Shown one piece after another: positions 9,466 to 17,377 of a stretch of 64,000 nt of DNA. A program made the position numbers and the translations under genes. The notes under the pieces are model-generated. The model did not search any database and was not told the origin of the DNA. It saw nothing but the letters and a program-made list of their open reading frames with translations. Positions within the stretch are counted from its first letter, which is position 1, and every line of letters starts with the position of its first letter. The stretch comes from Bacteroidota bacterium. GTDB lineage: Bacteria; Bacteroidota; Bacteroidia; Bacteroidales; JACABE01. The stretch covers positions 219,527 to 283,526 of the forward strand of contig JACABE010000002.1 in the NCBI GenBank assembly GCA_013377005.1, in the 5' to 3' direction.

Positions 9466-10752
9466 TTACTTAATTAGGCCATAAACATCCTTAAGAAAAC
9501 TAACTTTTCCTTCAACAACAATTGCTGGTGAATAAATAATAAAAGTTGGTATTTTATGAACTAGCCCTATTGTATTAGATTCTGTATTTTTCTTACCATT
9601 CTTTAATTCTTCAATATCCAGTTTGCCTTTTAATATAGCTTTTGCAAGATCAAAAGGTTTTTCCAAGCGGATACAACCATGACTTAAAAACCGATCCTCT
9701 TTTGCAAATACACCTTGCCAGCTTGTAGCATGCAGAAATATACTGAAAGGATTTTGTAAATAAAATTTCAATACTCCCAAGGAATTTTCTGATCCGGTTG
9801 ATTGACGAAAATAATAAGGAAAATTCGATTCATTATAGTTTCCCCAATTCAATTCTGATTCCTCAACAGCATTTCCTTTGCCATCTATTACTTCAAAATC
9901 ATGTTGCTCAAGGTAATTTTCATCCTTTTTAACTTTAGGTAAAATTTCTTTCACTGCAATTGAATAGGGTACATTCCAACTTGGAAAAGTGACTATACTT
10001 GTAATATAGGATGAAATGGAAGGTGTAGGATTTTTTTTCTTACCCAATACAGCCCGCATCTTAAGCCGAAGGGTATCATTACTAAAATATTCAGCTTCGG
10101 CAGTTGGAATATTTACCATAATATACTCGGATTGATGATTGAATGTAAAATACTTCCTGTAATTCATAGCTAGCAATATCGTTTTATATTTCACTGTATC
10201 TTTCTTTGAAATAGAATCGTTCAGGTATTTTTTTAATACCAGAAAGTCGGGATCTTTACATTGAAGTCGGGAAATTAGTTTCGATACAGATCTTTTGCTT
10301 TTTGAGTTCATCAACTGAGAAATATAGAGTGAATCTCTGGATATACTGATTTCATCATAATCAAAAACGACATTGCCTTGTTGGGTAAGTTTCAGAAAAC
10401 TTAATACCATGGCTGTTATTTTACGGTCAGTTTGTGCAATAAATGTGCTGTCAATTGAATACTTTTTGTAAAATTCAGAGCGAATCTGATTAATTTCAGA
10501 TTTATCAGAAATCATATCCGAATTATCGGATGATTGGATAATTGTAAGCCAATCGAGCGCTCTTTTTATATTTTTACCGGATGACAGCCAATAAAGTTGT
10601 TGATGGTTGATTGAATAGAACTTTTGTACAATTGAATCATTTTTTATTGTCGGTAGTTGAGCAAAACTATTGCTTAGGAAACAATTTATAAAGAGAAAAA
10701 ACAGTAAAGCTTTATTGAAAGCTATATTTATTTTTATTGAAGTATAAAACAT
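9466..10752 (-). CDS. L,D-transpeptidase, YcbB/LdtD-like
   Basis: 428 residues with an N-terminal signal or anchor segment (ALLFFLFINCFLSNSFAQ). The YkuD catalytic domain is in the C-terminal half: FLHATS (His) and FLSHGCIRLE (SHGCIRL motif with catalytic Cys). The overall layout, with a long N-terminal scaffold, matches YcbB-type enzymes. These form 3-3 cross-links in peptidoglycan or attach proteins to it in the periplasm. The stop overlaps the stop of the broken YkuD_2 gene by 12 bp in convergent orientation. A direct-repeat stress promoter lies 27 bp upstream, so this cell-wall enzyme is likely stress-induced. Confidence 0.9.
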   Translation of the reverse strand: MFYTSIKINIAFNKALLFFLFINCFLSNSFAQLPTIKNDSIVQKFYSINHQQLYWLSSGKNIKRALDWLTIIQSSDNSDMISDKSEINQIRSEFYKKYSIDSTFIAQTDRKITAMVLSFLKLTQQGNVVFDYDEISISRDSLYISQLMNSKSKRSVSKLISRLQCKDPDFLVLKKYLNDSISKKDTVKYKTILLAMNYRKYFTFNHQSEYIMVNIPTAEAEYFSNDTLRLKMRAVLGKKKNPTPSISSYITSIVTFPSWNVPYSIAVKEILPKVKKDENYLEQHDFEVIDGKGNAVEESELNWGNYNESNFPYYFRQSTGSENSLGVLKFYLQNPFSIFLHATSWQGVFAKEDRFLSHGCIRLEKPFDLAKAILKGKLDIEELKNGKKNTESNTIGLVHKIPTFIIYSPAIVVEGKVSFLKDVYGLIK

Positions 10753-10778
10753 CTTAAAAACTTATAATATTACAGAAA

Positions 10779-10845
10779 CAAAGATAGATTTTTGCTATCC
10801 TAAAGACTTATATATTTCTGTACAATATTTACATAATTCACATAT
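10779..10845 (-). promoter_or_regulatory. Direct-repeat stress promoter, site 3
   Basis: Minus strand: ATTATGTAA (10837-10829), 12 bp, weak half-site AATATATAA (10816-10808), 21 bp, TATCTTTG (10786-10779). Upstream of the L,D-transpeptidase. The rest of the 10846-11076 gap is AT-rich with a short CTTCGTAGCAAG palindrome also found near 28318, and no gene. Confidence 0.68.
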
Positions 10846-11076
10846 TTATTGAAGGCTTTTTAAAGCTTTACTGTTTTAATTCTTCTTTAACTTTGATTCT
10901 TTGCCTTGCTGTTTTTTTTATTATTTGAGGTCGAGGGTTACTTCGTAGCAAGTTTTTCACTTGTTCATAATAAAAAAATAAAACATAATTGAACCTTTGC
11001 AGGCGTTCTTAACTGTCGCTAATTAAAAAACTACTATTAAAGAAACAAAAATGATGAGAAATAGCTGAAAAATATG

Positions 11077-11084
11077 TAACTTTG
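11077..11084 (+). promoter_or_regulatory. -7 element TAACTTTG
   Basis: TAACTTTG fits the Bacteroidota TAnnTTTG box and ends 4 bp before the ATG of the GNAT-like gene. If used, the mRNA would be nearly leaderless. No clear -33 box is seen. Confidence 0.4.
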
Positions 11085-11088
11085 TAAT

Positions 11089-11616
11089 ATGGAAACTCAA
11101 AAATATATTGAACAGGACTTTTTTGTTGACAGTTTGACAAATTCAATATTAAACACAATTTCGGGTGATAGTTTTCAAACTGAAGTTATTCGTTTAAACA
11201 AACAGGATTTGAATTTAATAACAAAGAAAAGAGGCTGGAATTTCAACTGGAAAGCTGAATATGATAACATTCAAAAAGAAGTTTATAAACTTTGTATTAT
11301 TAATAATACCAATATTGTACAAGGACTTTTAAGTGTTTCGGTTGAAAAAGACCATGTTTTTATGAACTTGTTAGAAAGTGCTCCATTTAACATAGGAAAA
11401 ACCAAAATTTACGAAGGCGTTGCGGGTAATTTAGTAGCTTATGCCTGTAAAATTTCATTTCAGAGAGGGTTTGACGGATATATTGCTTTTACTGCAAAAT
11501 CAAAACTAATTGAACATTATGAAAAAGCATTAGGTGCATTTCATTTCAAAAATCAGAGAATGATAATTGAAACCAATGCAGCAAGAGTTTTAGTAGAAAA
11601 ATACTTTAAAATATAA
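11089..11616 (+). CDS. GNAT-like acetyltransferase-type protein
   Basis: 175 residues, soluble. The middle part (LCIINNTNIVQGLLSVSVEKDHVFMNLLESAP) and the C-terminal pattern (GVAGNLVAYACKISFQRGFDGYIAFTAKSKLIEHYEKALGAF) look like a GNAT acetyl-CoA fold: a strand ending in a phosphate-binding turn followed by a helix. It is followed 4 bp later by a short basic ORF. GNAT plus small-protein pairs are common in accessory DNA and some are toxin-antitoxin modules; that role here is only a possibility. Confidence 0.6.
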   Translation: METQKYIEQDFFVDSLTNSILNTISGDSFQTEVIRLNKQDLNLITKKRGWNFNWKAEYDNIQKEVYKLCIINNTNIVQGLLSVSVEKDHVFMNLLESAPFNIGKTKIYEGVAGNLVAYACKISFQRGFDGYIAFTAKSKLIEHYEKALGAFHFKNQRMIIETNAARVLVEKYFKI

Positions 11617-11620
11617 TAAT

Positions 11621-11788
11621 ATGGGCTTAATTAAAGAACCTGAAGGTGTCGATTTTATAATAGAAAGTTCACCTTTAACAGAAAAGGAAAAAAAAGAAAT
11701 CAGTGAGTTTATTCAAAAAAGGAAAGCTGAAAAGAAGCAATTAATTAAACGAAAAAGTTCTATAAAAGTAAAGAACGAAAAAGTTTAA
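11621..11788 (+). CDS. Small charged partner protein (55 aa)
   Basis: ATG at 11621 opens 55 codons ending in TAA at 11786-11788: MGLIKEPEGVDFIIESSPLT, then a Lys/Glu-rich helix (EKEKKEISEFIQKRK) and a basic tail. It lies 4 bp after the GNAT-like gene and before a hairpin terminator, so the two form a two-gene unit. The acidic-then-basic layout would fit a binding partner of the GNAT protein. No family recognised. Confidence 0.65.
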   Translation: MGLIKEPEGVDFIIESSPLTEKEKKEISEFIQKRKAEKKQLIKRKSSIKVKNEKV

Positions 11789-11789
11789 A

Positions 11790-11854
11790 ATTAAAAAGCA
11801 CCCCCATTATTGAAACAAAAGTGCTTTTTAATACCTATTATGAAAAAATATTTA
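11790..11854 (-). ncRNA. Candidate ~65-nt small RNA
   Basis: A well-formed direct-repeat promoter (11860-11927) predicts leftward transcription starting near 11854. The transcript meets the hairpin at 11829-11793 almost at once and no leftward gene follows. That would give a short RNA consisting mainly of a stem AAAAAGCAC/GTGCTTTTT with a 19-base loop. The hairpin also serves as terminator for the rightward GNAT unit, so the promoter may instead be decayed. Confidence 0.35.
11793..11829. terminator. Bidirectional hairpin terminator
   Basis: AAAAAGCAC (11793-11801) and GTGCTTTTT (11821-11829) form a 9-bp stem with A/T tracts on both sides. It ends the GNAT/small-protein unit on the plus strand and could end the candidate small RNA on the minus strand. 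Confidence 0.7.
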
Positions 11855-11859
11855 CGATA

Positions 11860-11927
11860 CAAAGATACAGCAGAAACTTAGGGTAAATGTTACATTATTC
11901 CATTTAAAATTTGCATAATTCACAGTT
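11860..11927 (-). promoter_or_regulatory. Direct-repeat stress promoter, site 4 (no gene downstream)
   Basis: Minus strand: ATTATGCAA (11919-11911), 12 bp, ATAATGTAA (11898-11890), 22 bp, TATCTTTG (11867-11860). Spacing is exact. It points away from the PIG-L-like gene, toward a terminator hairpin. Confidence 0.65.
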
Positions 11928-11953
11928 GTTGATGTAACTAAGCATAGGATTGA

Positions 11954-12604
11954 TTATTGAAATATCAATTCTTTTTTTGGTTGGAGCAACCATTTTCGGG
12001 CATCGCGAAATTTAGAAGTTTGCCAGAATGCTTCTGCGCGGGGAGTTGTTTCGGCTTCCCAGCTGTTTTGACGAAAACCATAGGTTTCGGTTATGATTTT
12101 GTATTTCTTCATCCAGATTTCTTTTTTGAGCAACTGATAAAATGAAGCCGGATTAACTGCTTCGGGATAATATTCTTTTTCGCCATCTTCGTAAGCAAAA
12201 TTCCAAAGCTGATCGGCAGAGATTTTTCCTGAATTCCAAAGCTTAATGACTGCTTTGCCCACGACCTCATTGCATGAATTTTCCATAAATTCGCTGGAAG
12301 GATTGTGCGATATAATCATATCGAAATGCTTTGCAGGCAACAGGTTTAGAATGGTTTTTTTAATCAGTTTTTCATCCTTTGGCTTTTGCTCAGAGCTATC
12401 ATCCAGATTGCCCATGATGCCTTCTGATTTCAGATTTTTTAATGCCTTGTTAAACATGGAAGCACTATCGGGATTGTTTCCTTTAAAAACACTTACAACA
12501 AAAACCTTCCACGAAGGATGACTCATTATTGTTCCGCCGGCCCATAAGGTTTCGGCATCGGGGTGGGCAACGATACAGGCTACTGTTTTTTGATTTGTAT
12601 TCAT
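11954..12604 (-). CDS. PIG-L/LmbE-family deacetylase-like protein with altered metal ligands
   Basis: 216 residues, cytoplasmic. The N-terminus VACIVAHPDAETLWAGG is the PIG-L (LmbE) signature, but the usual AHPDDE reads AHPDAE, so the second Asp, a zinc ligand in MshB-type enzymes, is Ala. The second metal-binding region, usually EYTRHxRHEEV, reads EFMENSCNEVV, so the His residues are lost there too. The rest of the fold looks intact (SHNP, GKAVIKLW, ETYGFRQNSW). This suggests a protein that no longer hydrolyses N-acetyl sugars by the usual mechanism, or one with another role. A stress promoter lies just upstream. Confidence 0.8.
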   Translation of the reverse strand: MNTNQKTVACIVAHPDAETLWAGGTIMSHPSWKVFVVSVFKGNNPDSASMFNKALKNLKSEGIMGNLDDSSEQKPKDEKLIKKTILNLLPAKHFDMIISHNPSSEFMENSCNEVVGKAVIKLWNSGKISADQLWNFAYEDGEKEYYPEAVNPASFYQLLKKEIWMKKYKIITETYGFRQNSWEAETTPRAEAFWQTSKFRDARKWLLQPKKELIFQ

Positions 12605-12621
12605 GGTGATTAAATTTTGAA

Positions 12622-12690
12622 TAAAAGTACAGCAAAACTCATGCGAAAGCTTTATAAAATTTTAAAAATAAGTTATATAATTCACAGGTT
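12622..12690 (-). promoter_or_regulatory. Direct-repeat stress promoter, site 5
   Basis: Minus strand: ATTATATAA (12681-12673), 12 bp, ATTTTATAA (12660-12652), 22 bp, TACTTTTA (12629-12622). Half-sites are weaker than average but the spacing is exact. It drives the PIG-L-like gene. Confidence 0.6.
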
Positions 12691-12737
12691 TTTCTAATGA
12701 ATGTTTTGGGATGCGAGGATGTGTTTTTATAAAAAAA

Positions 12738-12810
12738 GAGGGTCGGTGAATTATATCAATAATTATACTATTTTTACATCATAAATAATCATTACCAATA
12801 GGTAAGCAAA
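12738..12810 (+). repeat. Conserved leader module A (copy 1)
   Basis: TATATCAATAA, CTATTTTTACATCATAAA and TAAT followed by a small hairpin (TTACC-AATA-GGTAA) and AAGCC. The same order occurs at 41651-41725 with a different hairpin (CGCAATA-C-TATTGCG). Each copy precedes an unrelated small membrane-protein gene, so it is likely a promoter or leader carried with the gene. Confidence 0.6.
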
Positions 12811-12874
12811 GCCAACTATAATTGTAGACTTTCTTTTCTTTTGGGAAGGTTATAATAATTTTATCGATGATTTT

Positions 12875-13456
12875 ATGATGATATTACTAAGTATTGATGT
12901 AATGGCGCTAATAATTATATTGATAATCGGTATCATAGGACTAACATTTTTAGCTATTCCTTTTGTTTTACTTTATTTTTTACACAAGTGGTTGACCAAA
13001 AAGGGTTACAAAATACTCGGACTTTTAATAATAGTTTCGTATTCCATTTACACTGTTTATTCCATTTACACTGCAATATATCCAACAGACAGTTATTATT
13101 TTTCGGAGTTTAAGGAAGTAACATTACGAGAAGTTCCGAAATCTGCTATTATTATCCGAAAAGATGCTTCTTATCCTGACTTTCATGGTGATTATTGTTC
13201 TGCATCATTAATGACTGTTTCTGAACAGGACTATGAAACATTATTAAAGGATTTAATAAACGACAGTCGAATAACAAAAAATAAGCCAGGCGAAAGTATT
13301 GGTTCTTCAGAATTAGAAAAAGTAATGGGAAATTTAAATAAAGAAAAAATTATTCATAGCTTTACTAGAAACATAGCTAAAAAACAAGACCACTATTTAT
13401 TAATTGGTTTTCTGGCTGACAAAAAAACAATTGTAGTTAATGTTTGTGTAAATTAA
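12875..13456 (+). CDS. Orphan membrane protein (193 aa)
   Basis: Two N-terminal transmembrane segments (about residues 8-38 and 45-70; MALIIILIIGIIGLTF, ILGLLIIVSYSIYTVY) followed by a soluble domain of about 120 residues with no recognised motif. It shares a conserved upstream leader module and a downstream repeat with the unrelated membrane-protein gene at 41787, which points to an acquired accessory gene. Function unknown. Confidence 0.65.
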   Translation: MMILLSIDVMALIIILIIGIIGLTFLAIPFVLLYFLHKWLTKKGYKILGLLIIVSYSIYTVYSIYTAIYPTDSYYFSEFKEVTLREVPKSAIIIRKDASYPDFHGDYCSASLMTVSEQDYETLLKDLINDSRITKNKPGESIGSSELEKVMGNLNKEKIIHSFTRNIAKKQDHYLLIGFLADKKTIVVNVCVN

Positions 13457-13479
13457 CAGCAAGAAAATTAGCTGTCTTT

Positions 13480-13558
13480 CCTCAAAATCTCCTCCTCCAC
13501 CCTCTTTACCCCATTTTTTTTAATCAAAACATCAATATTCTTTGTCTTTTAATTATCG
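13480..13558. repeat. Dispersed repeat R1, copy 1 (half element)
   Basis: CCTCCTCCACCCTCTTTACC and ATCAATATTCTTTGTCTTTT match the element at 42277-42345, and the left flank (AATTAGCT…CCTCAAAA) matches the inverted right arm of that element. Only one arm is present here. It lies downstream of the orphan membrane-protein gene. Confidence 0.6.
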
Positions 13559-13626
13559 GGCAAGGGCGGAAGCTCATTTCCGGAGGGCGGAAATACAAAA
13601 ATCAGCCTCCGAAACCGAAAAATTAA

Positions 13627-13751
13627 GCACGGAAGCTCAAAAATCAACTTGGGAAACTGAAAAAGCAAAGGCGGAAGGTAAAAATTATGTGGAAAATTAG
13701 GTTCCCAACTCGGAAAATTACCTTCCGCCTTTGGAAAATCATCTTCCGTGC
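13627..13751. repeat. Nested inverted repeat (long foldback)
   Basis: Outer arms GCACGGAAG (13627-13635) and CTTCCGTGC (13743-13751); inner arms CAAAGGCGGAAGGTAA (13666-13681) and its exact complement (13718-13733). The surrounding DNA repeats GGAAG/CTTCC several times. No ORF. The 13457-13920 gap holds only this and the R1 half element. Confidence 0.7.
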
Positions 13752-13920
13752 CTGATTTTCCAACTAATTATTGATAAAAATTATATTTTAATTGATAACG
13801 GTAAGGAAATAAGCGGGGTATGCTCAAGTTTTAGTTGCACAACCCGAATGCCTGTTTGCAAAAAACCCCATTAGATATATTCTCTACTGGGGTTTTTAAA
13901 TTTAGCTTAAGTAAGCATTG

Positions 13921-14043
13921 CTATAATACGCTGGCTTTGCTTTTTTCTTGGCGTTTGGCTGCTTTGGCAGCTCTTTTTTCTTTCAGATTCATTGCTGGCA
14001 ATTTTTTATCTGACTTTTCTTTACCTTCTTTTTCTTTTGACAT
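13921..14043 (-). CDS. Small Lys/Ala-rich basic protein (40 aa)
   Basis: ATG at 14041-14043 opens 40 codons to TAG at 13921-13923: MSKEKEGKEKSDKKLP then LKEKRAAKAAKRQEKSK. Similar very short proteins with an LKEKRAxKxAKR core are common in Bacteroidota and usually unannotated. Highly basic and likely disordered, perhaps ribosome- or nucleic-acid-associated; function unknown. Confidence 0.6.
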   Translation of the reverse strand: MSKEKEGKEKSDKKLPAMNLKEKRAAKAAKRQEKSKASVL

Positions 14044-14130
14044 TTTGTTTGATTTTAAATTGTTTATTAATCAGGTAGTATTTTTTCAATAAGTCTTCTT
14101 GGTATCTTTAATTGTTTAATTATGTGATAA

Positions 14131-14293
14131 AATTTAGAACGCTGATGAAACGGATACGTTCCGTAAACGCGGATATTCGCGGATTCTTTAAGTGAAACCA
14201 TTGTCAAAGTTTAAAGCTTTGACAATGGTAATTGAATCAGCGTTCAAAAAAAAAACAATTCAGAAGATTTGATACTTCAGTTTAAATGTAACA
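14131..14293. repeat. Palindromic dispersed repeat R2, copy 1
   Basis: Begins AATTTAGAACGC and ends CAGTTTAAATGTAACA, as does the copy at 44701-44876. Closing arms are GAACGCTGAT (14137-14146) and ATCAGCGTTC (14236-14245). An inner hairpin CCATTGTCAAAG/CTTTGACAATGG is specific to this copy. Confidence 0.75.
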
Positions 14294-14311
14294 TTAGATT
14301 ATTCTTATTAT

Positions 14312-14746
14312 TTACATCCGCTCCATGTACCAGTTTAATTCTTTTTCCATTTTTTTGAATTTGAATATGCCGGTAATAATTTTTTGTAAACGAACAAAGG
14401 CGGTTTCGCTTTTTACCACATAATCGTGAGCTTTGTGATGCATACAATCAATGGCTACGTCAATTTTGTCCTGCGATGAAAGCATCACTACAGGAATATC
14501 GGCATTAAATTCCTTTATTTTATCCAATGTTTCTATTCCGTTCATGGCTGTTTTATCGATGCCATCAAGCTGATAATCTAAAATAATTACATCAGGCAGG
14601 TTTGATAATTTAGCTATGCAAAGCTCGCCTGTGGCATAAGTTTCGATAATAAAATCGGCATGCTGTAGAAATTCAATTTCCAATGATTTTAAATACAGCG
14701 CATCGTCGTCAACTAAGAATAGTTTTATTTTTTCCCCGTTCATCAT
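14312..14746 (-). CDS. Stand-alone response-regulator receiver
   Basis: 144 residues, a single REC domain: acidic pocket FLVDDD, phospho-acceptor Asp in VIILDYQLDG, Ser in MLSSQD, Lys in VVKSE. No output domain. Its start overlaps the hybrid kinase stop by 4 bp (ATGA), so translation is likely coupled. It probably acts as a shuttle or phosphate sink in the phosphorelay, or by protein contact. Confidence 0.92.
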   Translation of the reverse strand: MMNGEKIKLFLVDDDALYLKSLEIEFLQHADFIIETYATGELCIAKLSNLPDVIILDYQLDGIDKTAMNGIETLDKIKEFNADIPVVMLSSQDKIDVAIDCMHHKAHDYVVKSETAFVRLQKIITGIFKFKKMEKELNWYMERM

Positions 14747-17340
14747 TTTTTAGTATTTTTAATAGTTTCGTATTCTACCTCTAATTCTGCACATGCATGT
14801 GTACAAACATTTTCGAGCTGTAGAACCATATCGGATATTTCGTCTGATTGTTGTTGGTTTTTTGCAAATTCCTGAACTTTTTTTGCCATGTTTTCGTAAT
14901 TATCGCTTATGCCCATTATTGCAAACGAGGGTATCATTTTGTGCACGGCTGCATACAATGAACACCAATCTTTTTCTTTCCAACTTTGTTTCATTGCATT
15001 GATTAATGGCGGTGTTTGTTCCAGATAAAGCGAAATCATTTCCATCATTAATATAGGATTGGATTTGGTACGTCGGATTAAATAATCGAGGTCGGTATAT
15101 TTTATTGTTTTAATTTCATCTTTTTCAATGTTATTTTCGCCCTCTTTGTATCCCTCAGCTTGAATGGCTTTTTTTACCTCCAAAATAATCTTACTGTATA
15201 ATAATTTTTCGTCAACAGGCTTTGCTATATAATCATTCATACCCACCGATTTGCATTTTGCCAAATCCACAGTGGTAACATCGGCAGTTAATGCAATAAT
15301 AGGAATGCTTGAATTCATTTCCATTCGGATAAATTCAGTGGCTTCAAAACCATTCATTTCGGGCATTTGCAAGTCCATTAAAATAACGCTATATGAATTG
15401 ATTTTTAGTTTTTCAATCGCAATAATTCCGTTAGAAGCAATATCGCATCCAAAACCAAATTCATCCAACAGCGTTTTCATCAGCAATTGATTGAGTGCAA
15501 TATCTTCAACTACCAAAACATTTATGTTTTTAATTTCGGCATCCAATTCCAACAGCATATCATCAGATTCAACTTCAGCTTTGGTTTTTTGAAAACTTAA
15601 AGTAAAGCCAAAAGTGGATCCCTCACCTATAACACTTTTTACATAAATACTTCCGTTTTGTGCTTCCACCAATTGCTTAACAATAGCAAGCCCTAATCCG
15701 GTACCTCCATACAAACGCGAAGTTCCGCTTGATGCCTGCTGAAAATTATCGAAAATCTTTTCTAATTTGCCTTGTGCTATTCCAATTCCGGTATCTTTAA
15801 TCGAAAACTGAATGGTCACGGTTTTATCATCTTCACTCAGCAAACGTACGCTTACCGTTATTTTTCCTTTGGTAGTAAACTTCACTGCATTGCTTACCAG
15901 ATTTAAAATAATCTGATGCAAACGCACCGGATCGCCCAGTAATACCTCAGGAATATTTTTATCAAATTCTTTATACAACTCCAGGTTTTTTTCTCTGATT
16001 TTTGGCTCAAACAAATGAAGCATTGCCGACATCGACATCGCCATTTTAAAAGGAGTTTGTTCAAATATCATTTTGCCTGCATCTACTTTTGCCAGATCGA
16101 GAATATCGTTAATAAGCACAATCAATGCATCGCCACTCATTTTTATGGCTTGCAAGTATTCTTTTTGTTTTGATGTTGTTTCTGTTTTAAGCAATACTTT
16201 TGTAAACCCGATAATCGCATTCATTGGAGTACGGATTTCGTGGCTCATGTTCGACAGAAACTGCTGTTTGGCTTTTACTGCCGTTTCGGCTATCATTGTG
16301 GCAGTTTCTGCTTTTGTTTTTGCTTCTTCGGCAATTCCTAATGCCAACTCAGCAAATACAATTGCTTCCGTTAGCTCCGTTGCAATTCTTTTTTGATCGG
16401 TAATATCTCTTGCTACCACCACCACACCCACTACATTTCCTTTAACATCTTTATAAACAGACCCATTAAATAATACATCCGTAAGTTTCCCATCTCTTAT
16501 CGTCAGCGGATAGTCAGCAACAAAACCTTTGGCAAAAACCTTCTGATAAACTTCCCTTGCTTTTTGAGGTTCGGTAAAATAATCAAAGAAATCACTACCT
16601 TTTAATTTTTCGCGTGAAATACCTGTAATGGTAACCGAAGCATTGTTCATGTCAGTAATTTTACCCTCAAGGTTGATGGTAAACAAAGGGTCCAGACTTG
16701 CTTCTATCAAACTGCGGGCATATTCTGAAGCTAATTTTAAAGTATCACTTATAGCTTCCAGTTCAATACTTTCAATTTCACGTTTTTGTTTTTCTCTACT
16801 TTGAAATAAAAGTTCCTTATTGGCAATAATTAACTCTGATGCTCGATTCTTCTTTTCATTATTTTGAAATGCAAGTTCTTTATTAGCAATAACTAATTCC
16901 GACGCACGCTTTTCTTTCTCTTCGTTTTGAAATATAAGCTCTTTATTGGCTAATCGTAATTCAATAGCCCATTTTTGCTCGGCAATGTCTCTTGCCACAA
17001 CAACAGCACCCAACACTTTTCCATTATCATCTTTATAAACAGATCCGTTAAATAATACATCCGTAAGTGTTCCATTCTTATGCCGAAATTTAAGTGGAAA
17101 ATTGGTAACACTTCCTTTTGCAAATACTTCTTTGTAAAATTCGCTTGCCTTTTGTGAATCGGTAAAATAATCGAAAAAATTAGTACCTATCAATTTCTCA
17201 CGTTCTACGCCAGTAATATTCACTGTTGCCTGGTTCACATCAGTTACCTTGCCTTTGGGACTAATGGTAACCAATGGGTCAAGACTGGCTTCTATTAAAC
17301 TGCTGGCATATTGAGATTCGTGCGATTTTGTTCTTTCCAT
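14743..17340 (-). CDS. Soluble PAS-PAS hybrid histidine kinase with REC and HPt domains
   Basis: 865 residues, no transmembrane segment. Order: PAS 1 (about 12-125), a coiled linker with three NKEL.FQ repeats (126-205), PAS 2 (205-320, nearly a copy of PAS 1), HisKA with NMSHEIRTPMN (His about 367), HATPase with DTGIGI and GGTGLGLAI, REC with VILMDLQMPEMNG (about 610-735), and a C-terminal HPt-like helix bundle with AAVHKMIP (about 760-860). It senses a cytoplasmic signal through the PAS pair and starts a His-Asp-His-Asp relay. It sits 37 bp after the AraC gene and is coupled to the receiver downstream. Confidence 0.93.
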   Translation of the reverse strand: MERTKSHESQYASSLIEASLDPLVTISPKGKVTDVNQATVNITGVEREKLIGTNFFDYFTDSQKASEFYKEVFAKGSVTNFPLKFRHKNGTLTDVLFNGSVYKDDNGKVLGAVVVARDIAEQKWAIELRLANKELIFQNEEKEKRASELVIANKELAFQNNEKKNRASELIIANKELLFQSREKQKREIESIELEAISDTLKLASEYARSLIEASLDPLFTINLEGKITDMNNASVTITGISREKLKGSDFFDYFTEPQKAREVYQKVFAKGFVADYPLTIRDGKLTDVLFNGSVYKDVKGNVVGVVVVARDITDQKRIATELTEAIVFAELALGIAEEAKTKAETATMIAETAVKAKQQFLSNMSHEIRTPMNAIIGFTKVLLKTETTSKQKEYLQAIKMSGDALIVLINDILDLAKVDAGKMIFEQTPFKMAMSMSAMLHLFEPKIREKNLELYKEFDKNIPEVLLGDPVRLHQIILNLVSNAVKFTTKGKITVSVRLLSEDDKTVTIQFSIKDTGIGIAQGKLEKIFDNFQQASSGTSRLYGGTGLGLAIVKQLVEAQNGSIYVKSVIGEGSTFGFTLSFQKTKAEVESDDMLLELDAEIKNINVLVVEDIALNQLLMKTLLDEFGFGCDIASNGIIAIEKLKINSYSVILMDLQMPEMNGFEATEFIRMEMNSSIPIIALTADVTTVDLAKCKSVGMNDYIAKPVDEKLLYSKIILEVKKAIQAEGYKEGENNIEKDEIKTIKYTDLDYLIRRTKSNPILMMEMISLYLEQTPPLINAMKQSWKEKDWCSLYAAVHKMIPSFAIMGISDNYENMAKKVQEFAKNQQQSDEISDMVLQLENVCTHACAELEVEYETIKNTKK

Positions 17341-17377
17341 CTTTTGTACGATATAGAGCTGTATGCTCTCTTTTTAT

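Larger units (their letters stand above)
8246..9477 (+). pseudogene. YkuD_2-type murein L,D-transpeptidase gene broken by an IS200-like insertion
   Basis: The first fragment (8246 to about 8770) encodes a signal peptide and the N-terminal part of a YkuD_2-type L,D-transpeptidase, up to the conserved IIHAAAYATENF segment. It then runs into a GC-rich hairpin and stops at 8809. The rest (about 9320-9477) resumes in frame-compatible form with IKKYGRLGRSFGCPALP, which contains the catalytic Cys. In the family the His and Cys segments are adjacent (…F-I-K-K-x-GRLGRS). Here they are separated by about 550 bp of transposase-bearing DNA, so the enzyme should be inactive. The intact YcbB-like L,D-transpeptidase next door may compensate. 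Confidence 0.85.
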
